Part shown: positions 30,300 through 39,660 of the stretch, piece after piece
Numbering within the stretch: position 1 is the first letter of the stretch
Layout of the letters: every line of letters starts with the position of its first letter
NCBI GenBank assembly: GCA_023433305.1
Contig: JAEZCZ010000084.1
Span: 4,860 to 68,859 of the forward strand
DNA: 64,000 bases
Source: Pseudomonadota bacterium
GTDB taxonomy: Bacteria > Pseudomonadota > Alphaproteobacteria > Sphingomonadales > Sphingomonadaceae
Direction: 5' to 3'
Position numbers and translations under genes: made by a program
Notes under the pieces: generated by a model
What the model saw: the letters and a program-made list of their open reading frames with translations, nothing else
Databases searched by the model: none
What the model was told of the DNA's origin: nothing

Positions 30300-30376
30300 G
30301 CGCCCGTAGCTCAGCAGGATAGAGCATCGGATTCCTAATCCGGGGGCCACAGGTTCGAATCCTGTCGGGCGCACCA
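30300..30376 (+). tRNA. tRNA-Arg (anticodon CCT)
   Basis: A 77-base gene with full cloverleaf. The acceptor stem GCGCCCG pairs with CGGGCGC, the D-arm includes AGCTCAGCAGGATAGAGC, the anticodon loop TTCCTAA has CCT at 30334-30336, and the T-arm is CAGGTTCGAATCCTG. CCA is encoded (30374-30376). The accessory block starts just downstream, and the 3' end of a tRNA is a common integration site for islands. Confidence 0.97.
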
Positions 30377-30694
30377 TTCCAAAATCAGCGGACTTTAGCC
30401 GTTGTCCAAGTCACCCGACGGGATGAAGATGGGAATCCGCGGCGCAAATGGCGGGCAGTTGAATGTCGGCTTCTGGCAAACGAAATGCGAAAGCAGCTGT
30501 TCGGCGCGGCCGTGTGCACCTCAGCGCATGAATATCCTGCCAAATTCCCAGATCAGCTATCGAACCCGCTGTCATTGCGCCTGAGAACGTGCGGGCCGAA
30601 ATCTAGAACCAGCGGGCGCGATCGACTTCAACTCAGACATATGCGCGCCCGGTTCCGCACTACATGAAGCTCATTTCTGATCTTTCAGGGGGAC
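30377..30694. other. 318-base gap after tRNA-Arg
   Basis: Two short plus-strand frames (30402-30584 and 30485-30667) have no recognisable domain and poor start contexts. I see no integrase remnant, no repeat of the tRNA 3' end and no clear terminator for the minus-strand ATPase. This is the left edge of the accessory block. Confidence 0.5.
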
Positions 30695-33151
30695 CTATCC
30701 TGCTCCCTCGTCGGAAGACGCTTCGAGGCGAGATTTCGCATGGAACGGCAAGCTGGTCAGCGCGACCAGCGTACCAGTCACAAAGGATATCAGCCAGTCG
30801 CGTGGCGCAAGTGTATGGAGATTGAGCGCTTCGGCGATCAGGGGAACGCTCGTCGCCAGGATCGCGAACGATAGGGTCGCGACCATCATCGTCCTGGTGG
30901 TCGTGCCGCGCATCCTTGAGAGCACCGCCAGGAGGGTGATGAGCGATGCGATCATCGCGATCATCGCCATTGTGCGGGCATACTCCGGGGACGTACCGGC
31001 CCCGACCGCTCCGACGAATAGCCCGGCAACGGCGAGGGTGATGATGAAGCCGGTCGTGGCAATGACGATACGCTGCCGCCTACTGAAGAACCGCGCGTCA
31101 TGTGCCTTTGCCAGCGCTTTTGATGCCGGCAGTTGGAAGCCAAGGAAGGCCCCGGGATGGATGAAGAGCTCTAGCACGACGATGTGCACGGGCAAATAGA
31201 GCAGAGGGTAACCGATGAGGGGGATCAACGCGGCAGTGATCACCAGCGGGATATGAACTGTGAGCAGGAAGGCGAAGCTGAGCCTGAGGTTTTCGAACAG
31301 TTGCCGTCCCTCGGCGATGGCGTCGACAATCGTGCCGAAATTGTCGTCCATCAGGACGATCGCGGCGACCTCCCGGGCGCTCTGGGTGCCCCTCAGGCCC
31401 ATCGCGATACCGACATCCGCCGCCTTCAACGCGGGCACATCGTTGACACCATCGCCCGTCACGGCCGTGACCGCACCGCGCTCCTGCATCGCATCGACGA
31501 GCAGCACTTTCTGCGCCGGTGCCGCACGCGCGATGACGTCGACGTCCGCGAGGAAGGCGCGCTCCCCTTCGCGCAGGCGCGCTTCCATTTCGTCGCCGAG
31601 CAAGACCATCGGGGCCGCGGACAGGCCAGCCTCACGTGCGACGGCCTGCGCCGTTCGCGGGTGGTCGCCGGTTATCATGACGATCTGGATGCCTGCGCGG
31701 GATGCTTTTTCGACGGCCTCGCGGACGCCTCTGCGCAGCGGATCGGAGAACGCTAGCAGGCCCGCGAACGTGTAACCGCCTTCGGGTTCGGAGGTCTCGT
31801 CGACCGTTTGATAGGCGCATCCGATGACCTTTCGGCCGGTCGCCGTCAGCGTCGTGAGGTCGGCATCGATCCGTCGTCTTTCATCTGCCTGGAGCTCGCA
31901 CAAACCCAAGACCGTCTCGGGGGCGCCCTTGACGACCGCCAGGAGAGTCCCCCTTGTCTGCCCAACCGTCACTTCCCGTCGCCGCGCTTCGGTGAAAGGG
32001 TAGGATGCCAGCATCGTCCAGTCGTCCCGCTGCGGCGACTCGGTCAGCAGTGTTTCGTCGAGTGGATCATGCGAGCCCGGCCGTGAAGCCATTGCCGCCA
32101 ACTGGCTCAGCCGTCTCGCGGTCGCACCCTGGGCGGGACGAACCTCGCAAAGCCGCAACCTACCTTCTGTGACCGTGCCAGTCTTGTCGCTGCAGATCAC
32201 CGATACCCGGCCGATGTTCTCGACCGCCACGGCGCGGCGAACAAGTGCCTTCCGCCGAGCCAGTCGATAGACGCCTAGTCCGAGAAAGAACGTCAGGACG
32301 ACCGGATACTCCTCCGGTAGCGCGGCCACGCCGAGGACGGCCGCGCTCAGGAAGGCGTCGGCCCACCCGTGCCCCTGCCAAAGCCGCGCGCCCGCAAGCA
32401 GCAGGCAGAGCGCCAGCGCCGCCAAGAGGAGTGCGCGAACGAGGCGGCCCACATCGTCCTGAAGACGGGTGCGTTCGCTCCGGGTGGTCGTCGCCGCCCG
32501 GACGATTTCGCCATAAATCGTGTCCGCGCCGGTGAAGAGGATTCGGATGAGCGCGTTGCCGGTCAGGAGCCTCGTGCCGGCGAAGACCCAGTTCTCCTCG
32601 GCCACCGGGTCGGGACGCGCGCGCCCGAGCGCCGCCTTTCGCACGGGGTAGGCTTCGCCGGTCAGCGAGGATTCGTCGACTTGCAGGGCGTCTCCCTCCA
32701 CGACGATCCCATCGGCGGGAATGGACTTCCCCATCGGAACGCGCACGAGATCGCCCGGCACGATTTCTGTTGCTGCCACGAGGCGCTCGCGGCCGCCGCG
32801 CACCACGCAAGCCTGCGTGGCCAACGCGCTGCTCAGGCCGCTGACCGACGCTTCCGTTCGTCGGTGGAGATAGAAATCCATTCCGACGAGTGGGATAATG
32901 GCAAGCAGGAGCACGACGGTGTCCACGAATTCGCCCAACAGGGCGAAAACCAGGCTGGTCGCTGCGAGGAACCACAGCATGGGGTCGCGCACCGTGTCAC
33001 CAGCGATGTCCATGGCCGACTTCGGCTTGTATTCGGCGATCGTGTTGGCGCCGAACCGGCTCGCCAGTTGCGCGGCTTCGGCGTCATTCACTCCGCTTAA
33101 ATCATCGAGGCGAAGCAACCCCTGTCGATCGGCCGGAATGTCCCGTTTCAT
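30695..33151 (-). CDS. Cation-transporting P-type ATPase (P2-like, PEEYP type)
   Basis: An 818-residue P-type ATPase. It has a cation-ATPase N-terminal region (DLSGVNDAEAAQLASRFGAN), actuator loop SSLTGEA (TGE 164-166), phosphorylation site D322 in CSDKTGTVTEG, nucleotide-domain motif KGAPE and hinge VTGDGVNDVPAL. The fourth membrane helix reads ALPEEYPVV where Ca2+ pumps have PEGLP, so the ion is uncertain (Ca2+, Mg2+ or another). No heavy-metal CPC motif is present. I set the start at the ATG at 33151; upstream sequence in frame belongs to the universal stress gene region. It lies 23 bases after that gene. Confidence 0.88.
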   Translation of the reverse strand: MKRDIPADRQGLLRLDDLSGVNDAEAAQLASRFGANTIAEYKPKSAMDIAGDTVRDPMLWFLAATSLVFALLGEFVDTVVLLLAIIPLVGMDFYLHRRTEASVSGLSSALATQACVVRGGRERLVAATEIVPGDLVRVPMGKSIPADGIVVEGDALQVDESSLTGEAYPVRKAALGRARPDPVAEENWVFAGTRLLTGNALIRILFTGADTIYGEIVRAATTTRSERTRLQDDVGRLVRALLLAALALCLLLAGARLWQGHGWADAFLSAAVLGVAALPEEYPVVLTFFLGLGVYRLARRKALVRRAVAVENIGRVSVICSDKTGTVTEGRLRLCEVRPAQGATARRLSQLAAMASRPGSHDPLDETLLTESPQRDDWTMLASYPFTEARRREVTVGQTRGTLLAVVKGAPETVLGLCELQADERRRIDADLTTLTATGRKVIGCAYQTVDETSEPEGGYTFAGLLAFSDPLRRGVREAVEKASRAGIQIVMITGDHPRTAQAVAREAGLSAAPMVLLGDEMEARLREGERAFLADVDVIARAAPAQKVLLVDAMQERGAVTAVTGDGVNDVPALKAADVGIAMGLRGTQSAREVAAIVLMDDNFGTIVDAIAEGRQLFENLRLSFAFLLTVHIPLVITAALIPLIGYPLLYLPVHIVVLELFIHPGAFLGFQLPASKALAKAHDARFFSRRQRIVIATTGFIITLAVAGLFVGAVGAGTSPEYARTMAMIAMIASLITLLAVLSRMRGTTTRTMMVATLSFAILATSVPLIAEALNLHTLAPRDWLISFVTGTLVALTSLPFHAKSRLEASSDEGAG

Positions 33152-33174
33152 GAGTAGTCGGTGATCAGCTGGCG

Positions 33175-33597
33175 CTAGTCGCGTACGACCATGACGGAGC
33201 AACGCGCGTGACGCACCACGCGGGACGCATTGGCGCCCAAAAGGTAGTCCTTCATCTCGGGACGGTGCGAGGCGAGAACGATGAGGTCGGCGTCGAACTG
33301 CTCGGCGGCCTCGAGAATCCCTGCGTAGACGCTGCCACTCGTCACGAAGTGCTCCGCGTCGGCCCCGTCGACATGTTCGTCCGTCAGCTTCGTGAGGCGA
33401 TTTCGAGCCGCGTCGAGGATGTGCCTGAGCGCCAGGCCCGACCATTGGCCTTCCACCGCAAGCTGCGAGCCCGGCACGACGTAAACGAAAGCCAGCTTCG
33501 CCGAAAAGCAGCGGCTGAGCGAAAGCGCGGTGGGCATGGCCTTCCGCGTGGAGCTTGTCTCCTCAAGATCGAGCGCCACAAGTATCTTGGAGTACAT
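33175..33597 (-). CDS. Universal stress protein, single UspA domain
   Basis: A 140-residue UspA-fold protein: KILVALDLEE at the first strand, VYVVPGSQ, and the C-terminal LIVLASHRPEMKDYLLGANASRVVRHARCSVMVVRD. The last carries a G-x-N-A-S form of the ATP-binding signature. Such proteins bind nucleotides and respond to starvation or hypoxia (family knowledge). An AAGGAGC ribosome site precedes the ATG. An inverted repeat, TTGTT-N5-AACAA, lies 30-44 bases upstream (33627-33641). It is probably transcribed with the ATPase gene. Confidence 0.88.
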   Translation of the reverse strand: MYSKILVALDLEETSSTRKAMPTALSLSRCFSAKLAFVYVVPGSQLAVEGQWSGLALRHILDAARNRLTKLTDEHVDGADAEHFVTSGSVYAGILEAAEQFDADLIVLASHRPEMKDYLLGANASRVVRHARCSVMVVRD

Positions 33598-33626
33598 GGC
33601 TAGCTCCTTTTTGGACCGTCCCAGCC

Positions 33627-33641
33627 TTGTTGTGCGAACAA
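33627..33641. promoter_or_regulatory. Inverted repeat upstream of the universal stress gene
   Basis: TTGTT-GTGCG-AACAA is a perfect 5-bp dyad 30-44 bases before the start codon. The spacing (15 bp in total) differs from FNR/FixK boxes (14 bp, TTGA-N6-TCAA), so I do not assign it to that family. Confidence 0.35.
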
Positions 33642-33713
33642 TAAAGCGAGATGGCAGCTCGCCAACCTAGCCGGCGTCAGTACTGAGCGTCGAAGACCGC
33701 ACCAACGTTCGGA

Positions 33714-34439
33714 TCAATCCTCGTACTCGTACTCCTCCTCGCCTGATCCTTCGCCGTACGACGCGACGCTGCCTTCGGAGCGATGCTCGAAGGACTCCGC
33801 GCTTCGGAGCGTAAAGGCCTGTGGATCGAATTGCAGCACCATATAGGTCGCGCCCGCCAGCACCACTGCCGCGATCGCCACTCCTAGAAACGACGGCGGC
33901 TTGGCGTCGCGGGCCCCCGGATGGCGCAAGGCCGGCTTCGAGCCTGTCACCATCGCCCGAACCAGGTTCTCGCGCTCAATCAGCGACATCACGATCACGG
34001 CGACGACGTGGATCACCACCATCGCAAGAAGCGTCCAGCCGAGGACCTCATGCAGCTCCTCAGTAGCTTCACCGCCGAACGCGCCTGTCCAGACGCTGGC
34101 GACGGTAAGCGCGAAAAGACCGACTACCGCGACAGCGCCGAGTGGATTGTGGCCAAGGGATGCCTCGCGTTGCCCTCCGAGTAATCCGGAGACGTGGCCG
34201 CCGATGCGCGACGGACGGATGAAATCCGAGAATCGGCTATGCTCGCCTCCGACGAATCCCCAGATCAATCGAAACGCGATCAGGATGCCGGCTACCCAGC
34301 CAGACAGCACGTGCCAGTCGTTGAGCCCGCTTCCCTCTTCGGCGGACAAGAGCGCGAGCGCAATCGCGACGACGAGGGTCCAGTGGAACAGCCTGAGGGG
34401 CAAGTCCCAGACCTTCACCCGGTCATGTTCGTTGTACAT
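33714..34439 (-). CDS. Cytochrome b561-family membrane protein
   Basis: A 241-residue membrane protein with four main helices and conserved histidines for two b haems: DLPLRLFHWTLV in helix 1, NDWHVLSGWVAG in helix 2, ELHEVLGWTLLAMVVIHVVAV in the later helices. RLIWGFVGGEHSRFSDF is typical of bacterial Ni,Fe-hydrogenase/b561-type subunits. It ends in a second hydrophobic segment and an acidic tail (EGSGEEEYEYED). It probably carries electrons to a periplasmic or quinone partner. An AGGAGGAAG ribosome site precedes the ATG at 34439. Confidence 0.82.
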   Translation of the reverse strand: MYNEHDRVKVWDLPLRLFHWTLVVAIALALLSAEEGSGLNDWHVLSGWVAGILIAFRLIWGFVGGEHSRFSDFIRPSRIGGHVSGLLGGQREASLGHNPLGAVAVVGLFALTVASVWTGAFGGEATEELHEVLGWTLLAMVVIHVVAVIVMSLIERENLVRAMVTGSKPALRHPGARDAKPPSFLGVAIAAVVLAGATYMVLQFDPQAFTLRSAESFEHRSEGSVASYGEGSGEEEYEYED

Positions 34440-34450
34440 GGCTCTTCCTC

Positions 34451-35155
34451 CTAGCCCACTGCAGCGCCAAACACCCGGCCGACCCCAGCGGTCACGGCCA
34501 TGGCGAGAGCGCCCCAGACCATGACGCGCAGCATCGACGGCAGAATCGGCGCGTCGCCGACTCTCGCACCAACCACGCCGAGCATGGCCAAGCACGCAAG
34601 CGAAACGGCAGACACAGCGGGCAGCAGCATCGTCTGCGGCACAAGCGGAACCACCGCTAAGGGTGCCGCGGCACCGGCTGTGAAAGTGAGAGCGGAAGTG
34701 ACCGCAGCTTGTAACGGCCTAGCGGATGTCGCTTCCGACAGTCCCAACTCGTCGCGAGCATGAGCGCCAAGGGCATCGTGGGCCATCATCTGATCGACGA
34801 CCACACGAGCGGTCACCGCGTCCACACCTCGGCCCTCGTAGATCTTTGCGAGTTCTTCTCGTTCGAATGTCGGCTGCTCCTCCAGTTCTGTAGCCTCGCG
34901 AGCCAGATCCGCTCGCTCAGTGTCCGATTGGGAACTGACGGATACATATTCGCCCGCCGCCATCGACATCGCTCCGGCAAAAAGCGCGGCAACGCCCGCT
35001 ATTAAAACGCCGGTCCGGGAAGAGTCGGATGCCGCCACGCCCACAAGCAGACTCGCCGTCGAAACTATCCCATCATTGGCACCAAGGACCGCGGCGCGCA
35101 GCCAGCCGATCCGCGAAGTGGCGTGCCTTTCCACGTGCAGATGCAAACGGCTCAT
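34451..35155 (-). CDS. VIT1/CCC1-family iron/manganese transporter
   Basis: A 234-residue membrane protein. The N-terminal helices contain GWLRAAVLGANDGIVSTASLLVG and AGAMSMAAGEYVSVSSQSDTE, the signature pair with Asp, Met and Glu residues that line the transport path. The cytosolic metal-binding helix region (EREELAKIYEGRGV) and two C-terminal hydrophobic helices follow. VIT proteins export Fe2+ or Mn2+ from the cytosol (family knowledge). I chose the ATG at 35155, immediately before the conserved region. It is separated from the b561 gene by 11 bases, so the two are probably cotranscribed. Confidence 0.85.
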   Translation of the reverse strand: MSRLHLHVERHATSRIGWLRAAVLGANDGIVSTASLLVGVAASDSSRTGVLIAGVAALFAGAMSMAAGEYVSVSSQSDTERADLAREATELEEQPTFEREELAKIYEGRGVDAVTARVVVDQMMAHDALGAHARDELGLSEATSARPLQAAVTSALTFTAGAAAPLAVVPLVPQTMLLPAVSAVSLACLAMLGVVGARVGDAPILPSMLRVMVWGALAMAVTAGVGRVFGAAVG

Positions 35156-35305
35156 CGAGCGGTCTTTATCATGTGACGTGTGCTCGCCAGGCCTAGTAGA
35201 TTCCCGAAGGCATAAGGGCCGACGGTTCTGGGTAGGTCCCAGCCGCCGCGCTTCCGTAAATGACCTGATGGCGCGGGCCTGCGCATTTCTTCCAAACGGA
35301 GCGCG

Positions 35306-35333
35306 TTGCCGGTCCGACAAAGCGTTCTATAAG
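35306..35333 (+). promoter_or_regulatory. Candidate promoter of the ABC exporter operon
   Basis: TTGCCG (35306-35311) and TATAAG (35328-35333) are 16 bases apart, ending 38 bases before the first gene of the exporter operon. The match to the housekeeping sigma consensus is moderate. Confidence 0.45.
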
Positions 35334-35371
35334 GGGCGTAGGTTCGTCGGCCTGCCTCGAAAGGAACCTGC

Positions 35372-36088
35372 TTGCTGCCGACCGAAGGCCCAGTCTTCCG
35401 CGGTTCCGAGCTTCGCAAGGTGTACCGCACTGGGGAAACGGAGGTCCACGCGTTGCGGGGGGTCGACGTGGCGATCCCGGCAGGTGAAGTGCTGGTCCTG
35501 CTCGGGCCATCCGGCAGCGGAAAATCGACCCTGCTCAACATCATCGGCGGCCTTGACCGGCCAACGTCAGGTACATTGCATTATCGAGATACCGAGCTGA
35601 CGGCGCTGAACGACAAGGAGCTCACCCGCTTCCGACGCGCGCACATCGGGTTCATTTTCCAGTTCTACAACCTGATCCCGAGTCTGACGGCCGAGGAGAA
35701 CGTCCGGCTCGTGACCGACATCGCAGAAGATCCGATGCCGGCGGCGGATGCACTCGCCCTGGTCGGTCTCGCCGACCGCAGGGATCACTATCCCGCGCAG
35801 CTCTCGGGCGGCGAGCAGCAACGGGTGGCGGTAGCGCGCGCGGTGGCCAAGCAGCCAGGAGTGCTGCTGTGCGACGAACCGACAGGCGCGCTCGACAGCG
35901 CGACCGGCGTTCGGGTGCTGGAGACACTGGCCCGGGCCAATCGCGAGCTCGGGACCACCTTGGTCATCATCACGCATAACGCCGGCATTGCCGCGATGGC
36001 GGACCGCGTGTTTCATTTTCTCGACGGCCGGATTGCTCGCGAGGAGACCAACCCGGCCCCCATCGAACCGGTCAAGATCCAGTGGTGA
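35372..36088 (+). CDS. ABC exporter ATP-binding subunit (MacB/LolD/DevA type)
   Basis: A 238-residue ATPase: Walker [11 protein letters not shown]-loop [16 protein letters not shown] (MacB/LolD-type), signature [14 protein letters not shown], Walker [13 protein letters not shown] and switch His in IITHNA. The start is TTG at 35372, seven bases after AAAGGAA. It overlaps the permease gene, and the adaptor gene follows, giving an ATPase-FtsX permease-HlyD set like DevBCA or MacAB. These use ATP to drive envelope export rather than import. Confidence 0.9.
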   Translation: MLPTEGPVFRGSELRKVYRTGETEVHALRGVDVAIPAGEVLVLLGPSGSGKSTLLNIIGGLDRPTSGTLHYRDTELTALNDKELTRFRRAHIGFIFQFYNLIPSLTAEENVRLVTDIAEDPMPAADALALVGLADRRDHYPAQLSGGEQQRVAVARAVAKQPGVLLCDEPTGALDSATGVRVLETLARANRELGTTLVIITHNAGIAAMADRVFHFLDGRIAREETNPAPIEPVKIQW

Positions 36089-38448
36089 ACGCGCTCGACC
36101 GCAAGCTGCTGCGCGACTTGTGGCGCATGCGGGGCCAGGCGCTCGCGATCGCGCTGGTGCTGGCGGCCGCCACGGCGACCTTCGTTCTCTCCGCCGGAGT
36201 TCACGGATCGCTGACCGAAACTCGCGATGCCTACTACGCGCGCAACCATTTTGCGGACGTCTTTGCCGATTTGACTCGGGCGCCCCGAACGATCGTATCA
36301 CGCGTGGCCGAGATTCCGGGAGTGCAGCACGCCGAAGGGTCGATCGTGCAGTACGCCACGCTCGATCTTGGCCATCGCAGCGAGCCAGTGCGCGCGCTGA
36401 TCGCATCCGTCGATGAGGACGGGCGATCGAGGATAAATCGTGTGACCCTACGCCAGGGGCGGCTTCCGCGCCAAGGCGAGGCAAACGAAATCATCGCCGA
36501 CGAAGCCTTCATGAGCGCCAACGGCCTCGCCCTCGGCGACGGTATCGACGCGTTGATCTACGGCACGCGGGAGCGTCTGACGATCGTCGGAATCGGCCTC
36601 GCGCCGAACTACATCTACGTTCTGCCGCCCGGCGACCTGATTCCAGACGATACGCGTTTCGGCATCTTCTGGATGGGTCGCGAGGCGCTCGAGGCGGCAA
36701 CCGACCGCACCGAGGCCATCAACGCACTCGCGGTCACCTTGCGACGCGGGTCCTCCGAGGGCGACGTAATCCGCCGGATCGACAGCATCCTCGAGCCCTA
36801 TGGCGGCACCGGTGCCTACGGCCGCGAGGATCACATGAGCCATGCCTTCCTCGACAGCGAGCTCGCGCAGCTCGAGGCGATGACGACGGTGATCCCGCCG
36901 GTGTTCCTGCTGGTGGCCACCTTCCTCGTCTATATCGTGCTCGGCCGCATGATCCGGACCGAGCGGACCCAAATCGGCCTGCTCAAGGCGTTCGGCTATT
37001 CGGACCTTGCCGTCGGCTGGCACTACCTCAAGTTCGCGCTCGCCATCGCCGCGCTGGCGACGGTCCTCGGCACGATCAGCGGAGCCTGGATGGGCCGGGC
37101 GATGACCGAGCTCTATGCCGAGTACTACCGGTTTCCCATGCTGACATACCGCATTTCGCCGCCGGTTTTTCTCGCCGCCGCAGCGCTCTCACTGGGAGCG
37201 ACAGCGCTCGGAGCGATCGGCGGCATGCGCACGGTGGTCGGACTCAGCCCAGCCACGGCCATGTCGCCCCCTCCTCCCCCCGTGTATCGCCGCGGCGTGG
37301 TGGAGCGGCTCGGCCAGACAGCTCGCTTCACCACCGTCGGTCACATGATCGTGCGGCATATCGCGCGCTGGCCGGGCCGTTCCGCGGTCACGGTTCTCGG
37401 TGTCGCGCTTTCGGCGGGTCTCCTGTTCGCCACGCTGCAATTCCTCGATGCGAGCCGCACCATGATCGACTCGTTTTTCCTGCGAGGACAAGGGCAGGAT
37501 GTCACCGTTACCTTCATCGAACCGCGCAACGAGAACGCCATCCGCGCCCTTCGCCAAGTTCCGGGTGTGCTGCACGTCGAGCCGACGCGCACCATCGCGG
37601 TCAAGCTTGCCAACGGCAACCGGGTCGAGCGCACCGCGCTCGAAAGCGTGCTGCCGAATTCGCGCCTCGCCGCCCGGATCGACGCCGACGGCAGCGAGGT
37701 CGAGCCGCCGCCCGCCGGTCTCATGCTCAGCCGCCGACTGGCCGACCAGCTCGATGTCGAGGCCGGGGGGCGGGTTCGCGTCGAACTGCTTGGAGGCCGC
37801 AGGACGGAGGCCATGCTCCCGGTCGCTCGGATCGTCGATGAATTCATCGGCGCCCGCGCCTATGCGACCGAGTCCACGCTGCAGTCGCTGGCCCGCGAGG
37901 CCACGCCGGCCAGCGCCGCGCTGCTCAAGATCGATCCGGCGGCCCGGGACGCGATCTTCGAGCGATTGAAGGGCATGCCGATCGTCCTTGGCGTGACCGA
38001 GCGCGACGCCTCCGTCAGGCTGTTCGAGGAGATGATCGACCAGAACCTCTACACCATGCTGTTCTTCTACATCCTGTTCGCTTCGGCGATCGCGGTCGGG
38101 GTCGTCTACAATAGCGCGCGTATCCTGTTCGCCGAGCGCGAGCACGAGCTGGCCACCCTGCGCGTCCTCGGCTTCTATCGCAGCGAAGTCGGCACCGTGT
38201 TGCTCGGCGAACTCGCCCTGCTCATTGCCGCCTCGGTCATACCCGGGTGCCTGATAGGCTACGGGTTGGCGCAGTTGATGACCGAAATGTTCAGCTCTGA
38301 CCTGTTCCGGCTCCCGTTTGCGCCTTCGCGCGCTTCGTACGGCTGGTCGATCGTCATCGTGCTTGTCGCATCTGCGGCGACAGCGTTCCTCGTCGCGCTG
38401 CGGGTCTTGCGGCTGGACATGGTCGAAGTACTGAAGGGTCGGGGCTGA
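36082..38448 (+). CDS. FtsX-family ABC exporter permease, two FtsX domains
   Basis: A 788-residue permease with an N-terminal membrane helix ([20 protein letters not shown]), a large periplasmic domain, a first FtsX block ([20 protein letters not shown] onward, about residues 270-385), a second N-terminal-type helix near 435, another periplasmic domain and a final FtsX block ([20 protein letters not shown] onward). The layout matches duplicated MacB-like permeases. The start is GTG at 36082, or the next GTG at 36085, both overlapping the ATPase stop. The adaptor gene begins in the last base of its stop codon. Confidence 0.88.
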   Translation: MVNALDRKLLRDLWRMRGQALAIALVLAAATATFVLSAGVHGSLTETRDAYYARNHFADVFADLTRAPRTIVSRVAEIPGVQHAEGSIVQYATLDLGHRSEPVRALIASVDEDGRSRINRVTLRQGRLPRQGEANEIIADEAFMSANGLALGDGIDALIYGTRERLTIVGIGLAPNYIYVLPPGDLIPDDTRFGIFWMGREALEAATDRTEAINALAVTLRRGSSEGDVIRRIDSILEPYGGTGAYGREDHMSHAFLDSELAQLEAMTTVIPPVFLLVATFLVYIVLGRMIRTERTQIGLLKAFGYSDLAVGWHYLKFALAIAALATVLGTISGAWMGRAMTELYAEYYRFPMLTYRISPPVFLAAAALSLGATALGAIGGMRTVVGLSPATAMSPPPPPVYRRGVVERLGQTARFTTVGHMIVRHIARWPGRSAVTVLGVALSAGLLFATLQFLDASRTMIDSFFLRGQGQDVTVTFIEPRNENAIRALRQVPGVLHVEPTRTIAVKLANGNRVERTALESVLPNSRLAARIDADGSEVEPPPAGLMLSRRLADQLDVEAGGRVRVELLGGRRTEAMLPVARIVDEFIGARAYATESTLQSLAREATPASAALLKIDPAARDAIFERLKGMPIVLGVTERDASVRLFEEMIDQNLYTMLFFYILFASAIAVGVVYNSARILFAEREHELATLRVLGFYRSEVGTVLLGELALLIAASVIPGCLIGYGLAQLMTEMFSSDLFRLPFAPSRASYGWSIVIVLVASAATAFLVALRVLRLDMVEVLKGRG

Positions 38449-39602
38449 TGTGGGACCGGATCAAACGCTGGCGCTGGGCCATCCTGATCGCCGCGCTGCT
38501 GTTGCTCGGCCTAGCATATGCCTTTTGGCCGAGCGCGACGCCGGTCGACTTGGCGCGAACGACGCGCGGGCCGATGGCCGTCGGTGTGACGGACGACGGG
38601 GTGACGCGGGTCAAGGAGCATTACGTCGTTTCCGCCCCCGTCACGGGATACCTGTCGCGCATCGAATACGAAGCGGGCGACCCGATCGGACGTGGAGCCC
38701 TGATCGCCACGATGACGGGGCGCCCGGCGAGCCCTATCGATCCCCGCAGCGCGCAGGAATTGCGCGGTGCGCTTGGTGCCGCACAGGCGGCGGCAAAGGG
38801 CGCCCAGGCCTCACTGGCCCAGGCGCGTCGTGATCTTGCCCGCGCGGAAGAGCTGGCCCAGCGGGGCTTCCTGTCACGCGCCGATCTCGAGAACGCGCGT
38901 ACGCGCGTCGCGACCGGTCAGTCCAGTTTAGCGCAAACCCAAGCGGAGGCGGCCCGGATTCGCGCCCTGCTCGCACAGCCGCAAGGCCCGGGGCGTGGTC
39001 CTGCCGTGCCGGTACGCGCGCCGGCCGGAGGCGCGGTGCTGTCGGTCATCACCGAAAGCGAAGGGGTTATCGCCGAAGGCACGCCGTTGATGACGATAGG
39101 CAACCCGGCCGGGATAGAGGCGGTCGTCGACCTCCTCTCGCGCGAGGCGGTGCGGGTGAGGCCGGGCGATCGCGTCGAGATCAGCCAATGGGGCGGACCG
39201 GAGCCACTCGTGGGCGTCGTTGAGCGCGTCGAGCCGTTCGGTCGACTCAAGGTTTCCGCGCTGGGGATCGAGGAGCAGCGCGTCGATGTGATAGTCGGCT
39301 TCGCGGCGAATGCGGCAGGCAGGCTGGCTCGCCTCGGACACGGCTATCAGATCGATGCGACTATCGTCCTGTGGAGTTCCGACAACGTGCTTCGAGTGCC
39401 AGTCGGCGCGCTGTTCCGCGCCGGCGACGGCGGTTGGCAGGTTTTCGTCAACGACCAAGGCCGCGCGCGGCAGCGCTCGATACGGTTGGGCCACCTGAAC
39501 GACGAGTTCGCGGAGGTACTGCAAGGGCTGGCAGAAGGGGACGAGGTGATCGTCAACCCTTCCAGCTCGCTCGATGACGGTTCGAGAGTCCGGCAGAGAT
39601 GA
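38448..39602 (+). CDS. HlyD-family periplasmic adaptor (efflux membrane fusion protein)
   Basis: A 384-residue adaptor: one N-terminal membrane helix (WAILIAALLLLGLAYAFWPS), a split lipoyl-like domain, and a coiled-coil hairpin rich in Ala/Gln/Arg (LGAAQAAAKGAQASLAQARR ... ARIRALLAQPQG). The second lipoyl half is VRAPAGGAVLSVITESEGVI, then the beta-barrel domain. It connects the FtsX permease to an outer-membrane channel, which is not in the window. Overlap with the permease is one base. Confidence 0.9.
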   Translation: MWDRIKRWRWAILIAALLLLGLAYAFWPSATPVDLARTTRGPMAVGVTDDGVTRVKEHYVVSAPVTGYLSRIEYEAGDPIGRGALIATMTGRPASPIDPRSAQELRGALGAAQAAAKGAQASLAQARRDLARAEELAQRGFLSRADLENARTRVATGQSSLAQTQAEAARIRALLAQPQGPGRGPAVPVRAPAGGAVLSVITESEGVIAEGTPLMTIGNPAGIEAVVDLLSREAVRVRPGDRVEISQWGGPEPLVGVVERVEPFGRLKVSALGIEEQRVDVIVGFAANAAGRLARLGHGYQIDATIVLWSSDNVLRVPVGALFRAGDGGWQVFVNDQGRARQRSIRLGHLNDEFAEVLQGLAEGDEVIVNPSSSLDDGSRVRQR

Positions 39603-39660
39603 GCTTTCCATTAGGAACAATACGAATGACGAGGGCCTATACCCCGGGCAAGATCGGAGG

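Noticed and set aside
30402..30667. Short plus-strand frames after the tRNA
   Set aside because: No ribosome site, domain or sensible composition; too weak to call genes.
33627..33641. TTGTT-N5-AACAA as an anaerobic (FNR-type) box
   Set aside because: Half-site sequence and total length (15 rather than 14) do not fit.
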